Positions 9,186 to 18,947 of a stretch of DNA of 64,000 bases are shown piece by piece (the first letter of the stretch is position 1; each line of letters starts with the position of its first letter). The stretch lies in the NCBI RefSeq assembly GCF_000285595.1, contig NZ_HE611066.1:135658-199657 (forward strand). The letters run 5' to 3'. The notes beneath the pieces are model-generated. The model did not search any database, was not told the DNA's origin, and saw only the letters and a program-made list of their open reading frames with translations. The DNA comes from Kurthia senegalensis. GTDB lineage: Bacteria > Bacillota > Bacilli > Bacillales_A > Planococcaceae. The translations under genes and the position numbers were made by a program.

Positions 9186-9237
9186 GAATTCGTCCTCTTT
9201 TTCTCTTTATTGGGCAAGGGTGCCTCTTTTAAATCAA

Positions 9238-10119
9238 TTAACCTTCTGTCGTAAATAAAATACGGATGCCGTTCGGGTCAAGCGTTGAAAAAGCTTGTTT
9301 ACCACCGAATGTCGGTGCAGCGTCAAACATTTCTACTACGTAGTTAGATGCACGTAAACTTGCTTTCACTTTTTCCGCTTCTGTATCGTCTGCTAACACG
9401 ACTGTGTAAGAGCGTAAGCCAACTGCTTCGCTTGGAAGTGCTGTTGCGCCTTCGCTATTCCACGTATTCGTACCGATATGGTGATGGTATTTACCAGTTG
9501 ATAAAAACAGCGCTTGTTTGCCGTAGCGTGTCACGACATTGTAATTTAATACGTCTGTATAAAAAGCTTCTGTATCGCTTAAATTGTTCACAGATAAATG
9601 GATATGTCCCATTACCGTATTGGCTGGAAGTCCGTTATAATGACCGTCCGCTTCTTTAAGTACGGATTCAAAATCAACTTGTAATGTCGTCATATACACT
9701 TGATTGTCCGCATCCCATTTCCATTCTGTATCCGGGCGATCGTAATAAATTTCGATGCCATTCCCGTCTGGATCGTACAAGTATAGCGCTTCACTCACAT
9801 CGTGGTCGCCTGCACCGATTTTAATATGTTGTTCGATGAAATGTTGCACGTAGTTTCCTAGATCTTTACGTGTCGGTAATAATAAAGCAAAGTGGTATAA
9901 CCCTGTATGTCCTTTTTGACTTGTCGCTCCATCAATTTCATTAATAGAAAGTAGGCTCGTTTTGCCGTCCGCTGTAAAATACGCTTCTTTTTCTGTTTGT
10001 TGCAATACTTGGAAACCGATTACGTCTGTATAGTACGCAATCGATTGTTGTAAATTCGATACTTTCAATTGTACGTGTGATACGTAGTTATTTGGTTTTG
10101 TATGATAATTAGATGTCAT
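9238..10119 (-). CDS. catE: Catechol-2,3-dioxygenase, CatE family (vicinal oxygen chelate fold)
   Basis: 293 residues built from two glyoxalase/VOC modules. Module 1 (about 12-135) contains VIGFQVL, GLYHFALLLP and DPDGNGIEIYYDRP. Module 2 (about 165-290) contains MGHIHLSVNNL, FYTDVLNYNVV and KYHHHIG. These closely match B. subtilis CatE, an extradiol ring-cleavage enzyme for catechols. It lies upstream of a nitroreductase gene in a probable detoxification operon. A ribosome binding site AGGAGG precedes the ATG. Confidence 0.88.
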   Translation of the reverse strand: MTSNYHTKPNNYVSHVQLKVSNLQQSIAYYTDVIGFQVLQQTEKEAYFTADGKTSLLSINEIDGATSQKGHTGLYHFALLLPTRKDLGNYVQHFIEQHIKIGAGDHDVSEALYLYDPDGNGIEIYYDRPDTEWKWDADNQVYMTTLQVDFESVLKEADGHYNGLPANTVMGHIHLSVNNLSDTEAFYTDVLNYNVVTRYGKQALFLSTGKYHHHIGTNTWNSEGATALPSEAVGLRSYTVVLADDTEAEKVKASLRASNYVVEMFDAAPTFGGKQAFSTLDPNGIRILFTTEG

Positions 10120-10272
10120 AAGGCATCCTCCTGATTTTTTGTTAGTTAATTACTTTTCGTAACTTACTATAAAATATTCACCTATGGAAGTCAAGAATTA
10201 TTATTTGTTTAACGAAGTGAAAAAAAGGACAAAGAGTAAGTAATGTTTACAATTTTGAAGGAGGGAACGCTC

Positions 10273-11010
10273 GTGGAATGGAATGAATGGATTAGTAAGA
10301 AGAAACACGCTTTTTATGATTTTAAAAATGAAAGTTCAGATGAAACCGTCGTCAATGAAACCGATGCCGTGAAAAAATTTTTACGGTATCGCTTATCCCC
10401 AGAAGGGAAAAGTACGGACTGCGATCGTACAGCACTCGCACTCGCCGCATACGAGAAGCTTTGGCAACTCGATCCGAAACATCCTTTATTTGAGCCGGAT
10501 ACGATGAACTCTTTTCGACGTATTTATCGCCTTTGCTTACGTGCATACGATGCAACCTATTGGGACGCAGCCGGAAAACTAACCGACGTGGAACGCTTAC
10601 AATGGCTTCTTTCAGACGATGTTTTTACCCATTACGCTGAAATCAATTTGCATCCGACCGTGCAAAAATTTGCTGCTCTTACACACTCGATTGGCAACTT
10701 TACCGTCGTGCCAAAAGGCTTCAACATGCGACGAAACGCCTCTTTACATGACTATTGGGATGTCACAATGGCTTATTTTGAAGCATTCCTCGGCAAAAAA
10801 GGCTTTCAATTATTCGTACAAAAATACACTTACGATGCATACGTAAAAAAAGACGGCTTTACGCCAAAAACATATTGGAAGGAACATACGTTACATACAG
10901 TGGGTCTTCCTCAACATAAAACGGTTCCAGACATTTTACGCATTATCGATAAAATGAACGATGCGATTGAACAGCGTGGCAAACAATTAATGAAACAATT
11001 ACGAAAATAA
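10273..11010 (+). CDS. Conserved protein of unknown function
   Basis: 245 residues from a GTG at 10273, chosen because AAGGAGGG ends 7 nt upstream; a longer ATG reading from 10243 would put this Shine-Dalgarno inside the gene. It is soluble, charged and rich in aromatic residues. It has no signal peptide or membrane segment. The stretch THSIGNFTVVPKGFNMRR is the most family-like part and recalls uncharacterised phage or host proteins. No catalytic motif is recognised. It is followed by a hairpin and a YczE-like gene in the same direction. Confidence 0.6.
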   Translation: MEWNEWISKKKHAFYDFKNESSDETVVNETDAVKKFLRYRLSPEGKSTDCDRTALALAAYEKLWQLDPKHPLFEPDTMNSFRRIYRLCLRAYDATYWDAAGKLTDVERLQWLLSDDVFTHYAEINLHPTVQKFAALTHSIGNFTVVPKGFNMRRNASLHDYWDVTMAYFEAFLGKKGFQLFVQKYTYDAYVKKDGFTPKTYWKEHTLHTVGLPQHKTVPDILRIIDKMNDAIEQRGKQLMKQLRK

Positions 11011-11030
11011 CCGAGTAGCCAATCAACACA

Positions 11031-11082
11031 AAAAGCCTCATTCATCGTATACTAATATAAGCATCAACTAGAGGAGGCTTTT
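11031..11082 (+). terminator. Long-loop terminator overlapping the next gene's ribosome binding site
   Basis: AAAAGCCTC (11031-11039) pairs with GAGGCTTTT (11074-11082), followed by T residues. The 3' arm contains the GAGG Shine-Dalgarno of the YczE-like gene starting at 11085, so the same hairpin could end upstream transcription and mask translation initiation. Confidence 0.55.
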
Positions 11083-11084
11083 TT

Positions 11085-11753
11085 TTGAAACATTATGACC
11101 GGACACTCAAGCAACTGTTCGTCTACATCCTCGGCCTATTTATTTTGACACTTGGTATTAGTTTATCGATTTATGCAGGACTCGGCGTATCACCCGTTTC
11201 TTCGCTTGCCTATGCTTTGACGCTCGTAACGAGCATCTCAATCGGCATAACGACCGTACTAGCCAATCTCGTCTTTATTGTCGTGCAATGGATTTTAACG
11301 AAAACATTTAAATTACGCTCGTATACAGTCCAATTACTCGTTTCCATTTTATTTGGTCTATTTACAGACGTCACTTTATCACTTACACAAGCGATTTTGC
11401 CTGTTCCAGAATCCATGACGATGCGAATCGTCTACTTAATACTTAGTTTATTCGTCATGGGCTTAGGCTTACTCGGCTACTTATCAGCGAAAATGCCTTT
11501 AATGCCTTACGATGCGCTCACATATGTCATTAGCGATACGTTCCACTTTGCCTTTAGCAAAGCCAAAATTACAGGAGACGTACTGAACGTCCTCGTCGCT
11601 GCTGTACTTTGTCTCGTGACGATTCATTCGTTCGGGTCGATCGGTTTCGGTACGCTCATCGCTGCCGTACTCGTCGGTAAAATTATCGGCTTCTATATGA
11701 AGATATGGCAAAAACCGCTCGTACGCTGGATGCTCACATCAAAATTTAACTAA
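11085..11753 (+). CDS. YczE/YitT-like integral membrane protein
   Basis: 222 residues with five or so membrane segments. The N-terminal LTLGISLSIYAGLGVSPVSS and the later SAKMPLMPYDALTYVIS are typical of the YczE family. The start is TTG at 11085, seven bases after GAGGAGG. YczE in Bacillus affects surfactin production through unknown means; no nonribosomal peptide genes are nearby, so that role is not implied. An upstream hairpin overlaps the ribosome binding site. Confidence 0.8.
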   Translation: MKHYDRTLKQLFVYILGLFILTLGISLSIYAGLGVSPVSSLAYALTLVTSISIGITTVLANLVFIVVQWILTKTFKLRSYTVQLLVSILFGLFTDVTLSLTQAILPVPESMTMRIVYLILSLFVMGLGLLGYLSAKMPLMPYDALTYVISDTFHFAFSKAKITGDVLNVLVAAVLCLVTIHSFGSIGFGTLIAAVLVGKIIGFYMKIWQKPLVRWMLTSKFN

Positions 11754-11790
11754 AAAACCGCCCCTTTCTCTTTTGAAAGGAGCGGTTTTT
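11754..11790 (+). terminator. Strong intrinsic terminator
   Basis: AAAAACCGCCCCTTTC pairs with GAAAGGAGCGGTTTTT around a short loop, immediately after the YczE-like stop codon. Confidence 0.85.
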
Positions 11791-11815
11791 CGTATGCATT
11801 TCTTCATAAAAAAAT

Positions 11816-11860
11816 GAAATTGCCTTAGCAATCATTTGGGGTGATTAATAAGGCAATTTC
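11816..11860. repeat. Isolated perfect 12-bp inverted repeat
   Basis: GAAATTGCCTTA (11816-11827) and TAAGGCAATTTC (11849-11860) surround a second inner stem AATCA/TGATT. On the minus strand it is followed by seven T, so it could terminate a short minus-strand transcript, but no minus-strand gene ends within 400 bases. Confidence 0.5.
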
Positions 11861-12287
11861 AGTAAGCGATTTTTATAAAATCTGTACTTTAAAACTATAG
11901 CATAAAAGTGAAACAGTTTCATTCTTTTTTTATTTTTTAAGAAAAAATTTTTTAATAGTAAAAATCAAAGAATGTAATCACATTAAAAACATTGTATTCA
12001 TGCGGTTTTTCAATCTTTTCTCTGTATTTTATTTTTAAACACTTTTATAAAACACAGACTAGTACAATTTTTTTAAAATACGCACAAAAAATAGTACAGT
12101 TCATATCGTATCTTTCATTTTTTACGAACATTCACTACTTATAGAAAGACATAATTGCTTTTATTGCCGGCATCACGCAGATTTTCATAAAAAATATACT
12201 CTATCGTTCGGGAGTTATTGAAAATCACCCCTTTTTCGCACGCTGATTCATTTTAAAAAGAAATAAATCGTTGTGTATCACAACAGA
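11861..12287. other. Gene-free AT-rich interval
   Basis: About 430 bases with no ORF supported by a ribosome binding site. Only poly-A/T tracts and short chance palindromes are seen. Confidence 0.5.
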
Positions 12288-13579
12288 TTAGATTTTCGTC
12301 GCGTTCAACTCTTCGTCTTTCTCTTCGTCAACTTGATGCACGACTTTTTGTGGCAATAAATAAAATGATAAACAGACGATGATGATGCCGCTCACGATAA
12401 ATAACGCACTCGCCGATACGTAATCAAACAAAATACCGTATGTGATTGTTCCAACAGGCATCATAATCATGGCCATCATTTCGAGTAAGCCGAAAACACG
12501 TCCGCGCTGATGCTCATCAATTTCTTTTTGCATCCAAACGCCGAGTGGCATATTCGTCGTCATCGCAAAAATACCGAATAACCCCATGACCGTACATAAA
12601 TAAATGATCGTGCCGAGCGATGAAAAAGGAATGAGCAGCGGCACGATGAAAGCGATAAGGACACATCCCATCGCAATGATGCTCCACTTCGCATTTCGAA
12701 GAGGATTCCGTACAGGCTTTATCATCGAAAATAACAATGCCATCGAAAGCATGCCGACCGCTTCAAACCCTTCAATAATGCCGATGGACGTCGGGGCGAT
12801 AAACATTTTTTGTAACATGACGAAGCTGCCCCCTACACCGATACACGTGAAAAATAAATTAATCCAAGAAGACATGAAAAACACTTTTTTCAACAAATAA
12901 TTGTTTTGAACGTATGTCCAACCTTCTCGCACACCTTTCCAAACAGAATCTTTTTTGTTAACTTGTACGTCTGATTGTTTTTCATATAACGTGAAATGCA
13001 TCGTCGAACTAATGCATAAATCAACCGCAAGCATGATTGCCATGCCGACGAAAAACCATTGAAATGGAACAAAACCGAATAAAATACCGCCGAGAATCGG
13101 TCCTAAAATAGCGGTAGAAGATAAGACGAATTGGTTGAAACTCATCGCCTTTTGAATGCGGTCTTCGTCAATTAAATTCGTAACCGATGCGGTAAATGAC
13201 ACGCTCGTAATCGAGCTGCCAATTTGGTAAAAAAGAGTCGTCACATAAAGTAGCACGACAGACATGCCAAACGTAAAACTATACGTCGCAACGAGTAAAA
13301 GCGTCGCAACAACGATGCTCATACCTAATAAGACGAGTTTTTTCTTGAATAGCGATCGGCCAGTACACCGACGATTGGGGAAGTAATAATTCTCGGTAAA
13401 AAACTAATCAAAATGTTAATCGCAAAAAATAAAGATGAGCCGGTATGTTGCAAAATATACATACTGACGACGAAACCGTACACGGTCGCTCCGAGTGACG
13501 ATACGACTTTCCCGACTAAGAAGGCATATAAATTGTAAGTCGCCTTTTTCAACTTCATTGATTCATCCAAAACAGTCAC
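12288..13579 (-). CDS. MFS exporter (DHA3/macrolide-efflux type), frameshifted
   Basis: Two abutting frames form one 12-helix MFS protein of about 430 residues. The first (13579-13325) carries TM1-2 and the family motif GVLADRYSRK. The second (13322-12288) carries the remaining helices. The frames join at an A6 run (13338-13343 on the plus strand); one more A restores ADRYSRKKLVLLG. Family members expel macrolides and other drugs. It is divergent from an XRE-TPR regulator whose start is about 160 bp away, which probably controls it (inference). The lesion matches the window-wide homopolymer pattern. Confidence 0.75.
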
Positions 13580-13741
13580 CTCTTTTTATAAGTTGATTTG
13601 ATTTTATAATATTCAGACTATTTTTTCAACAAAAAGTTTAATTAAATTTAACTTTTTACATCAAATTAGATTGAAAATTGCGAATAAAAGTTAATTATAT
13701 TAAAATAAACAGTAGTAAATACGGATGAAAGAGGTGGAAAT

Positions 13742-14982
13742 ATGCCATCAATCGGTGAAACGATTAAAACGTTACGCAAACAACAAAAAATGACACAAAG
13801 CGACCTAGCTGGCGATCGCTTAACGAAAGGGATGCTTAGTTTAATTGAAAATGATAAAGCAAAACCTTCTATCGACAGCTTACAATACATTGCCAAGCGA
13901 CTTGCTGTTCCGATGTCGGATTTAATTGGTGAGATGGACCGAGAAAAATTACGTGAAACGCTGAAACAGATTACACGTATTTGGGACGAACAAAATCGGC
14001 AACTTCAACCGGATTATAGCGAAGCTTTCACGCTATTTGAACCGATTTTGCCCGATTTGAAACAGCGTAGCTACGAAGAACTCCGCTTAGAGCAACTGTA
14101 TTTAGAAATGCGCGGCTTTGCGGATAAAAAAATGGATTTGGCAGCATACGAAGCGATTTTGAAAAAATATGAACAAATGGCTTTGCACGACAATGTAATG
14201 AATGGCTACATTTCGTTGATGATTTATGCGTATTTAGTCGAGAGCCACACGCTCGGCGTTCAATATTCAGACGATGCGGCGGCATACTTCGAGCAGTACG
14301 AAACGCTTCTATCCGTCGAAAAGCAACTCCAGTTTTATTATTATCGGATGATTGCACTTGCGATGACGAAAGATCGCCCTTGGAAACATTGCGCCGAAAA
14401 AGCACTCGCACTATCGAGAGAAAAAATATGTATTACTTAATCGACGCTTTTTATCGCTTTTTATTCATGCAAGAAATTATCGAATACAATGAACCGCAAG
14501 CACGACGTTATTTGAAGAAACTAACACTGTTCTTCCAAATGACGGATGACGAGCAGGCGGAAAAAGCATTGCTGTTTTGGCAGCTGTTCATTCCCCTGTT
14601 CATTCATCGTGACTTTGAAACGAGTTATACGATTTTAGAACAATGCAAAAAACAAGATGAAGCGGGCGAAGTGAAGCAAGTTGTCACGAATGTCGCCTCT
14701 GCAATAGAAGCGTATATTTTATTCCATTTAGAGCGTTATGAGGAAAGTGCGGCTGCGTACGAGGAAATCATTGAAAGTTTTTATTTCAATAAGCATCCGA
14801 TTGATTTATCGCTCATCTTTTTAGGCTTGACAGCACGTGCCCGTTCTTATTGGCAGCTCGGGAAAAAAGAAGCCGCGAAGCGTGATATGTTGTACGTTCA
14901 AAATGAAATAAAAGATTTTCCAGACTATTCGTATTCGGTATTTTTCAAAGAAAGTATCGCTGTTATTTTAGGAGGAGATTAA
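13742..14982 (+). CDS. XRE-family regulator with TPR-like C-terminal region, frameshifted
   Basis: HTH residues 1-65: IGETIKTLRKQQKMTQSDLA and MLSLIENDKAKPSIDSL. A long helical region follows that resembles the TPR domain of RRNPP/SinR-like regulators. The frame breaks at an A6 run (14421-14426). Adding one A joins LALSREK to NMYYLIDAFYRF and gives about 413 residues. It is divergent from the MFS exporter, and its stop touches the ATG of the next gene, so it heads an operon with an NTF2-like protein and a methyltransferase. The TPR region could bind a peptide or other ligand (family-level inference). Confidence 0.75.
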
Positions 14983-15333
14983 ATGGATTTAGCTAATTTA
15001 TTGCAAGCACAAGAAGAACAATTGCTACGAGACGATGTGCGCCAAAATGCGGCACTTCGAAAACGGTATTTAGCGGATTCTTTTTTTGAAATCGGCAGTT
15101 CGGGAAAATTTTTGTATGAAGACGTCGATGAAGCACAAAACTACGACTTAGGGACAGTACAAATGCAACTGTCGCACTTTCGGCTGCATCCGCTCACAGA
15201 AGAAGTGGCACTCGTGACGTATGAAATTTTAAATGAACGTACCGGCATCCGCTCGCTTCGTAGCTCTACGTGGCAATTGTTCGATGGCCAATGGAAAATG
15301 GTTTTTCACCAAGGGACAATCAAAGGAGACTAG
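14983..15333 (+). CDS. DUF4440/NTF2-like small protein
   Basis: 116 residues. The N-terminal helices are followed by a curved sheet pattern with STWQLFDGQWKMVFHQGT at the end, as in DUF4440/SnoaL-like proteins. The start directly follows the regulator stop, with GGAGGAG upstream. It is three bases upstream of a methyltransferase gene, so the three genes form one transcript. The function is unknown; such folds bind small hydrophobic ligands or act as isomerases. Confidence 0.65.
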   Translation: MDLANLLQAQEEQLLRDDVRQNAALRKRYLADSFFEIGSSGKFLYEDVDEAQNYDLGTVQMQLSHFRLHPLTEEVALVTYEILNERTGIRSLRSSTWQLFDGQWKMVFHQGTIKGD

Positions 15334-15336
15334 CGT

Positions 15337-16146
15337 ATGCACACAAAAGTTCAATCATTTATCGACACGTACGGCTTATTTCAAGACGATCCGATTCAAC
15401 AAATTCAACTACAACACCGCTTTTCACTCGTAGAAGCGTTTGCTATTCAACCTGGCATGACCGTCCTCGAAATCGGCTGTGGACAAGGCGATACGACGGT
15501 CGCACTTGCCGATGCAGTCGGTCCGAACGGGCACGTCATTGCGCTAGACATTGCAGATGGAGATTACGGTGCACCGTTCACCCTCGCACAAGCACATAAA
15601 CGCATTCAAACGTCTTCACTCGGTGATCGTATCGACTTTCAGTTAAATACGGATTTTCTAGATTGGGTGTCGCCTGTACATATCGATGCGATCGTATTGT
15701 CCCACTGTTCATGGTATTTCCAAGATGCTGCTCTACTAGCTACCTACTTCCAAAAAATGAATGCGCTAACGAAGCGAATTTATTTTGCCGAGTGGTCGAT
15801 GCAAATAGATGACATCGCACAGCGAGGGCATTTCTATGCGGTGTCCATTTTAGCTTTATATTCTGCTTTCATCGAAAATGATGGCAATATTCAACACGTC
15901 TTCAGTGCCTCACAAATCGAGCAATTTGCACGTGATGCACACTTTACATTACGCGAACGAAAAATCGTCGATGCGCATTATTTACAAGACGGGGAATGGG
16001 AAAAAGCGTATGCGAATGAGCTCGTCTCTGACTTTACGAAAGCCCCTCATGCGATTCAAGCCCTCGTTTCGACGTATGCGGAAGCGATGAATCAAGACGA
16101 CCATACGACTTCTTTAAACAGCGTCGTTCTTTTATTTGAGCGCTAA
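15337..16146 (+). CDS. Class I SAM-dependent methyltransferase
   Basis: 269 residues. Motif I is VLEIGCGQGDTTVALA near residue 45, followed by the acidic strand end VIALDIADGDYG and a motif IV-like IDAIVLSHCSWYF. The C-terminal half probably binds the acceptor. The substrate is unknown. Last gene of an operon with the NTF2-like protein and XRE-TPR regulator; a terminator follows. Confidence 0.8.
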   Translation: MHTKVQSFIDTYGLFQDDPIQQIQLQHRFSLVEAFAIQPGMTVLEIGCGQGDTTVALADAVGPNGHVIALDIADGDYGAPFTLAQAHKRIQTSSLGDRIDFQLNTDFLDWVSPVHIDAIVLSHCSWYFQDAALLATYFQKMNALTKRIYFAEWSMQIDDIAQRGHFYAVSILALYSAFIENDGNIQHVFSASQIEQFARDAHFTLRERKIVDAHYLQDGEWEKAYANELVSDFTKAPHAIQALVSTYAEAMNQDDHTTSLNSVVLLFER

Positions 16147-16158
16147 ATAGCAAAAATA

Positions 16159-16194
16159 ACCCCCGTCCGAAATTTCGAACGAGGGGCTTTTTAT
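16159..16194. terminator. Bidirectional terminator between convergent genes
   Basis: The CCCCGTCCGAA...TTCGAACGAGGGG hairpin is followed by CTTTTTATT on the plus strand and preceded by an A-rich stretch, between the convergent methyltransferase and hydrolase genes. Confidence 0.75.
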
Positions 16195-16819
16195 TACATA
16201 AACGCTCGTATTCGTTGCATGACTTTCGTTAAAGAAGCGAGCGATTGTTCCATATCATTTGGCACGACGTCTAACGAATGGTTTGCATTAGGAATCACAA
16301 GTACGGTTACATTGTCTTTTTCATTCAATGTCGCTACTTTTTGTTCATCATAATGCGGATCTGCATCACCAATAATGAGCAACAGTTCATTCTCAATTTC
16401 TAACAGTTTCTTATATACATCATCGGTTTGTAAAACCGGTGTCAGCATAATAAGTTTCGGATGAATTGCTTGTTTTTGACTAAAATGAAAACTCATCGGT
16501 ATCGTACCGAGTGATTTTCCGACGAATAAAATATCGTCGTAGGCCCCTCTTTGGCATACGTCAACAATGACAGACTTCACATCTTTCAAAATGTTCGCAG
16601 CTATTCCCGCTACTGGTTGCTCAAAAAAAGAATCCTCATACGCATAGTTCACTTGTACAACATCGTACCCTTGTTGCAACATTACCATATTCGTATAATA
16701 CATGAGCGGTTTGTCATATAAATAATTCGTTCCTGACAGTAACACACAAAGCTTACGTGCATCATTATCAAAATGCGTATAGGAAATCCGGTCAGCCGTT
16801 TCTTTTTTATTTTCTTCAT
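16194..16819 (-). CDS. Alpha/beta-hydrolase-like protein, frameshifted near N-terminus
   Basis: About 208 residues. GAAAGGAG precedes the ATG at 16819, but that frame closes soon. Adding one base in the T6 run (16803-16808) joins MKKIKK to ETADRISYTHF and the rest of the protein. The core has ARKLCVLLSGTNYLYDKPL, a nucleophile elbow FVGKSLGT and a late histidine in NANHSLD, all typical of serine hydrolases. The longer in-frame reading from 16904 overlaps the upstream gene and lacks a ribosome binding site. It lies 14 bases after another alpha/beta hydrolase gene, likely an operon. Confidence 0.7.
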
Positions 16820-16833
16820 CAAAATGTCTCCTT

Positions 16834-17664
16834 TCACAACGTCGCAACAAATTGTAAAAACGCCTCTTCTTCTTCCACGAATGGGTTATGATTGCTTTTC
16901 TCAAACGTCGTCAATACGGCATTCGGCATGAGGGTTGCGGCTTCTACCGCATATTCATAAGGACACTGTGCATCGTAGCGTCCTCCGTAAATCGCGGCTT
17001 TCGTCTGTACAGAAGGAAGCAGTGGACGTAAATCGAACGTCGGCAGCTCTTCATATGAAAAATAATCGAGTCGTTTCGATACGGTTTTGCCACTGTTCGG
17101 ACGACTCGTCAGTTTTTCGTAGCTCTTAGCGTCGTATAAAGACATGAGTGCCCATTCTTTTGAACCCGCTTGACGCATTTCACGAGACGACGTAGGGTCT
17201 GCGAGCATCGCGAGAATTTCTTTTATTCTTACATTGTTCGGATTTTCTTTACAATAAATACTTTTCGGATTGTACATGTACGCATTCGATGCACAAAGCC
17301 CACCCGCTACAATTTGTGTGAGCGACTTCGGACATTGCGTCGCATACGCAAGTGCCAGCATTCCACCTGTTGAATGCCCTGCAAAAGTCCACAGTTGAAA
17401 GCCAAGTGCTTCCCGAATTGCTTCTAAATCGAACACCGTTTCATCCATTGCATATGTATAGCGTGCTGTCGGACCGTCTGATTGACCACATCCTCGTAAA
17501 TTGACGAGATACGTTTCGTAATGCGGTACGAACGCATTCGCAAATAAATTACCACGGTCATCAAATTCGCTATATAAATGCGTGACGCATAGTGGCTTGC
17601 CTTCCCCTGCTACAAATACTTCAAAAGTGCCTCTCGTCGTTTCAATTAATTGCTGTTTCCACAT
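16834..17664 (-). CDS. Alpha/beta hydrolase (proline iminopeptidase-like)
   Basis: 276 residues from the ATG at 17664, 8 nt after AGGAGG; the ATG at 17670 is too close to it. An oxyanion-region motif NLRGCGQSDGP, the nucleophile elbow FAGHSTGGML and a C-terminal SNHNPFVEEEE give the Ser-Asp-His arrangement. A missing canonical HGG oxyanion motif (THLYSEFDDRGN instead) is usual for this subgroup. Cytoplasmic; substrate unknown. Confidence 0.8.
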   Translation of the reverse strand: MWKQQLIETTRGTFEVFVAGEGKPLCVTHLYSEFDDRGNLFANAFVPHYETYLVNLRGCGQSDGPTARYTYAMDETVFDLEAIREALGFQLWTFAGHSTGGMLALAYATQCPKSLTQIVAGGLCASNAYMYNPKSIYCKENPNNVRIKEILAMLADPTSSREMRQAGSKEWALMSLYDAKSYEKLTSRPNSGKTVSKRLDYFSYEELPTFDLRPLLPSVQTKAAIYGGRYDAQCPYEYAVEAATLMPNAVLTTFEKSNHNPFVEEEEAFLQFVATL

Positions 17665-17670
17665 ACCCAT

Positions 17671-18150
17671 CTCCTCCTTTTTTATTACTATACCATTTTT
17701 TGGATAATAAAAAAGAGTTGCTTATATCTTGGACTATTAAATGATACGAGTATTCCTTATTTTTATTTCTTTTCTGTTAATTGTAAAGGAACTACGTGTT
17801 ATTTTATATACTAAAACGTATGCGTTCTTTTTCTGTTTAAATTAAATTTCTAAGAAAAATTTATGGACGAAAAGCTGCCCATTCACCATAGCGTCTAAAT
17901 GATCGGCAATTCAATTTTATAAAATTGCATAGAATCGATTCTGAATGATCATTTATACTATTTTTAGTCTAAATACGTGACGCAAAAAAGAAACATACCC
18001 TAAAATATAACGATAAAATGTATAATTACACACTTATTTTTCACTAAATGCACGTAAGTAAAAAGTTTTATTTTACAATTAATAGTAAAAATACATTTTA
18101 TTTCTTCTTTTTTATGATACATTTTTGTTATCAAATTTTTATGAGGAAGT
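17671..18150. other. Gene-free AT-rich interval
   Basis: About 480 bases with a very high A+T content and stops in all frames. A short palindrome AGAATCGATTCT near 17931 is the only notable structure. The end carries GAGGAAG, a ribosome binding site for the YiiX-like gene. Confidence 0.5.
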
Positions 18151-18153
18151 AAC

Positions 18154-18933
18154 ATAGTTTTAAATATGTAAAATTAGGATTAGCTTCAACCGTATTATTT
18201 ACAGGACTTAGTTTTGCAGAACATGACGTATCTGCAGTAGACTATGCAAAAAAATACAGAACTTAGCTCCGGGAGTAAAATTAAGTGACATTCAAAAGGG
18301 TGTAAAAACAATTGCAAAACAAGAAAAAAATCAACCGCTACTGTTTATAAAGAATTATATGTAGAATTATCAAAAGATTCTATCGAAGGTGCTTCAGAAG
18401 CAAAAAAACTCGGTATTAATTTAAATAATAGCGCACATATCATGGGTGGCAATTCATCGAATGAAAAGAAAAGCCATTATTTAAATGCCAAAAAATTAAA
18501 TAAAAAAATTAAAAAAGGTCATTTTTTCTATACACCTTCTAGTACATACGGAGCTAATCACGGGCATGTCGGTCTTTTCTATTCAAAAACAGCCATTGTA
18601 GAATCTGTACCAGGTTCAGGCGTTCGCAGAATTAGCGTTTCTAAAAGACGGGTAGATAATAAAGGTGCCGTCTTAAAATCGGTAACTGTTTCTACTAAAA
18701 AACGGGATGCAGCAGCAAACTGGGCAAATAGCCGTGTAGGCAAAGATAAATATTCTACTAATTTCTTTAACAATCGTACAACTTCTCATTATGGAGATAA
18801 AAACTGTTCTAAACTCATTTGGTCAGCTTATAAACTAAAAGCCCACATTGATTTAGATAATGATAAAGGAAAAGGTGTTTACCCACGTGACATTCGTGAT
18901 TCGAAATTAACGAAAAAAGTTGCTACTATTTAA
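18154..18933 (+). CDS. Secreted YiiX/NlpC-P60-like cysteine peptidase, multiply frameshifted
   Basis: The intact reading frame covers 18442-18933 (HGHVGLFYS, ESVPGSGV, YGDKNCSKLIWSAYK, PRDIRDS), the His and Cys boxes of permuted papain-fold YiiX/NlpC-like proteins. Upstream, restoring one A in each of two A7 runs (18248-18254 and 18324-18330) opens a frame back to a hydrophobic signal-like segment beginning KYVKLGLASTVLF. The initiation codon itself is unclear. Either a gene with sequencing errors or a decaying one. It is followed 14 bases later by a membrane-anchored protein gene with its own GAGG site. Confidence 0.6.
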
Positions 18934-18947
18934 CGAGGAGTTTTAAA

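Noticed and set aside
13325-13350. A AAA AAC slippery heptamer at the MFS frame junction suggesting programmed -1 frameshifting
   Set aside because: The heptamer is in the correct phase, but the same one-base shortfall occurs in many unrelated genes without such a heptamer, and no downstream pseudoknot is evident. A missing base is simpler.
16834-16904. Longer N-terminus of the 16.2-kb hydrolase starting inside the upstream gene
   Set aside because: It has no ribosome binding site and overlaps a convincing gene. The ATG at 16819 with GAAAGGAG and a one-base fix explains the N-terminus better.
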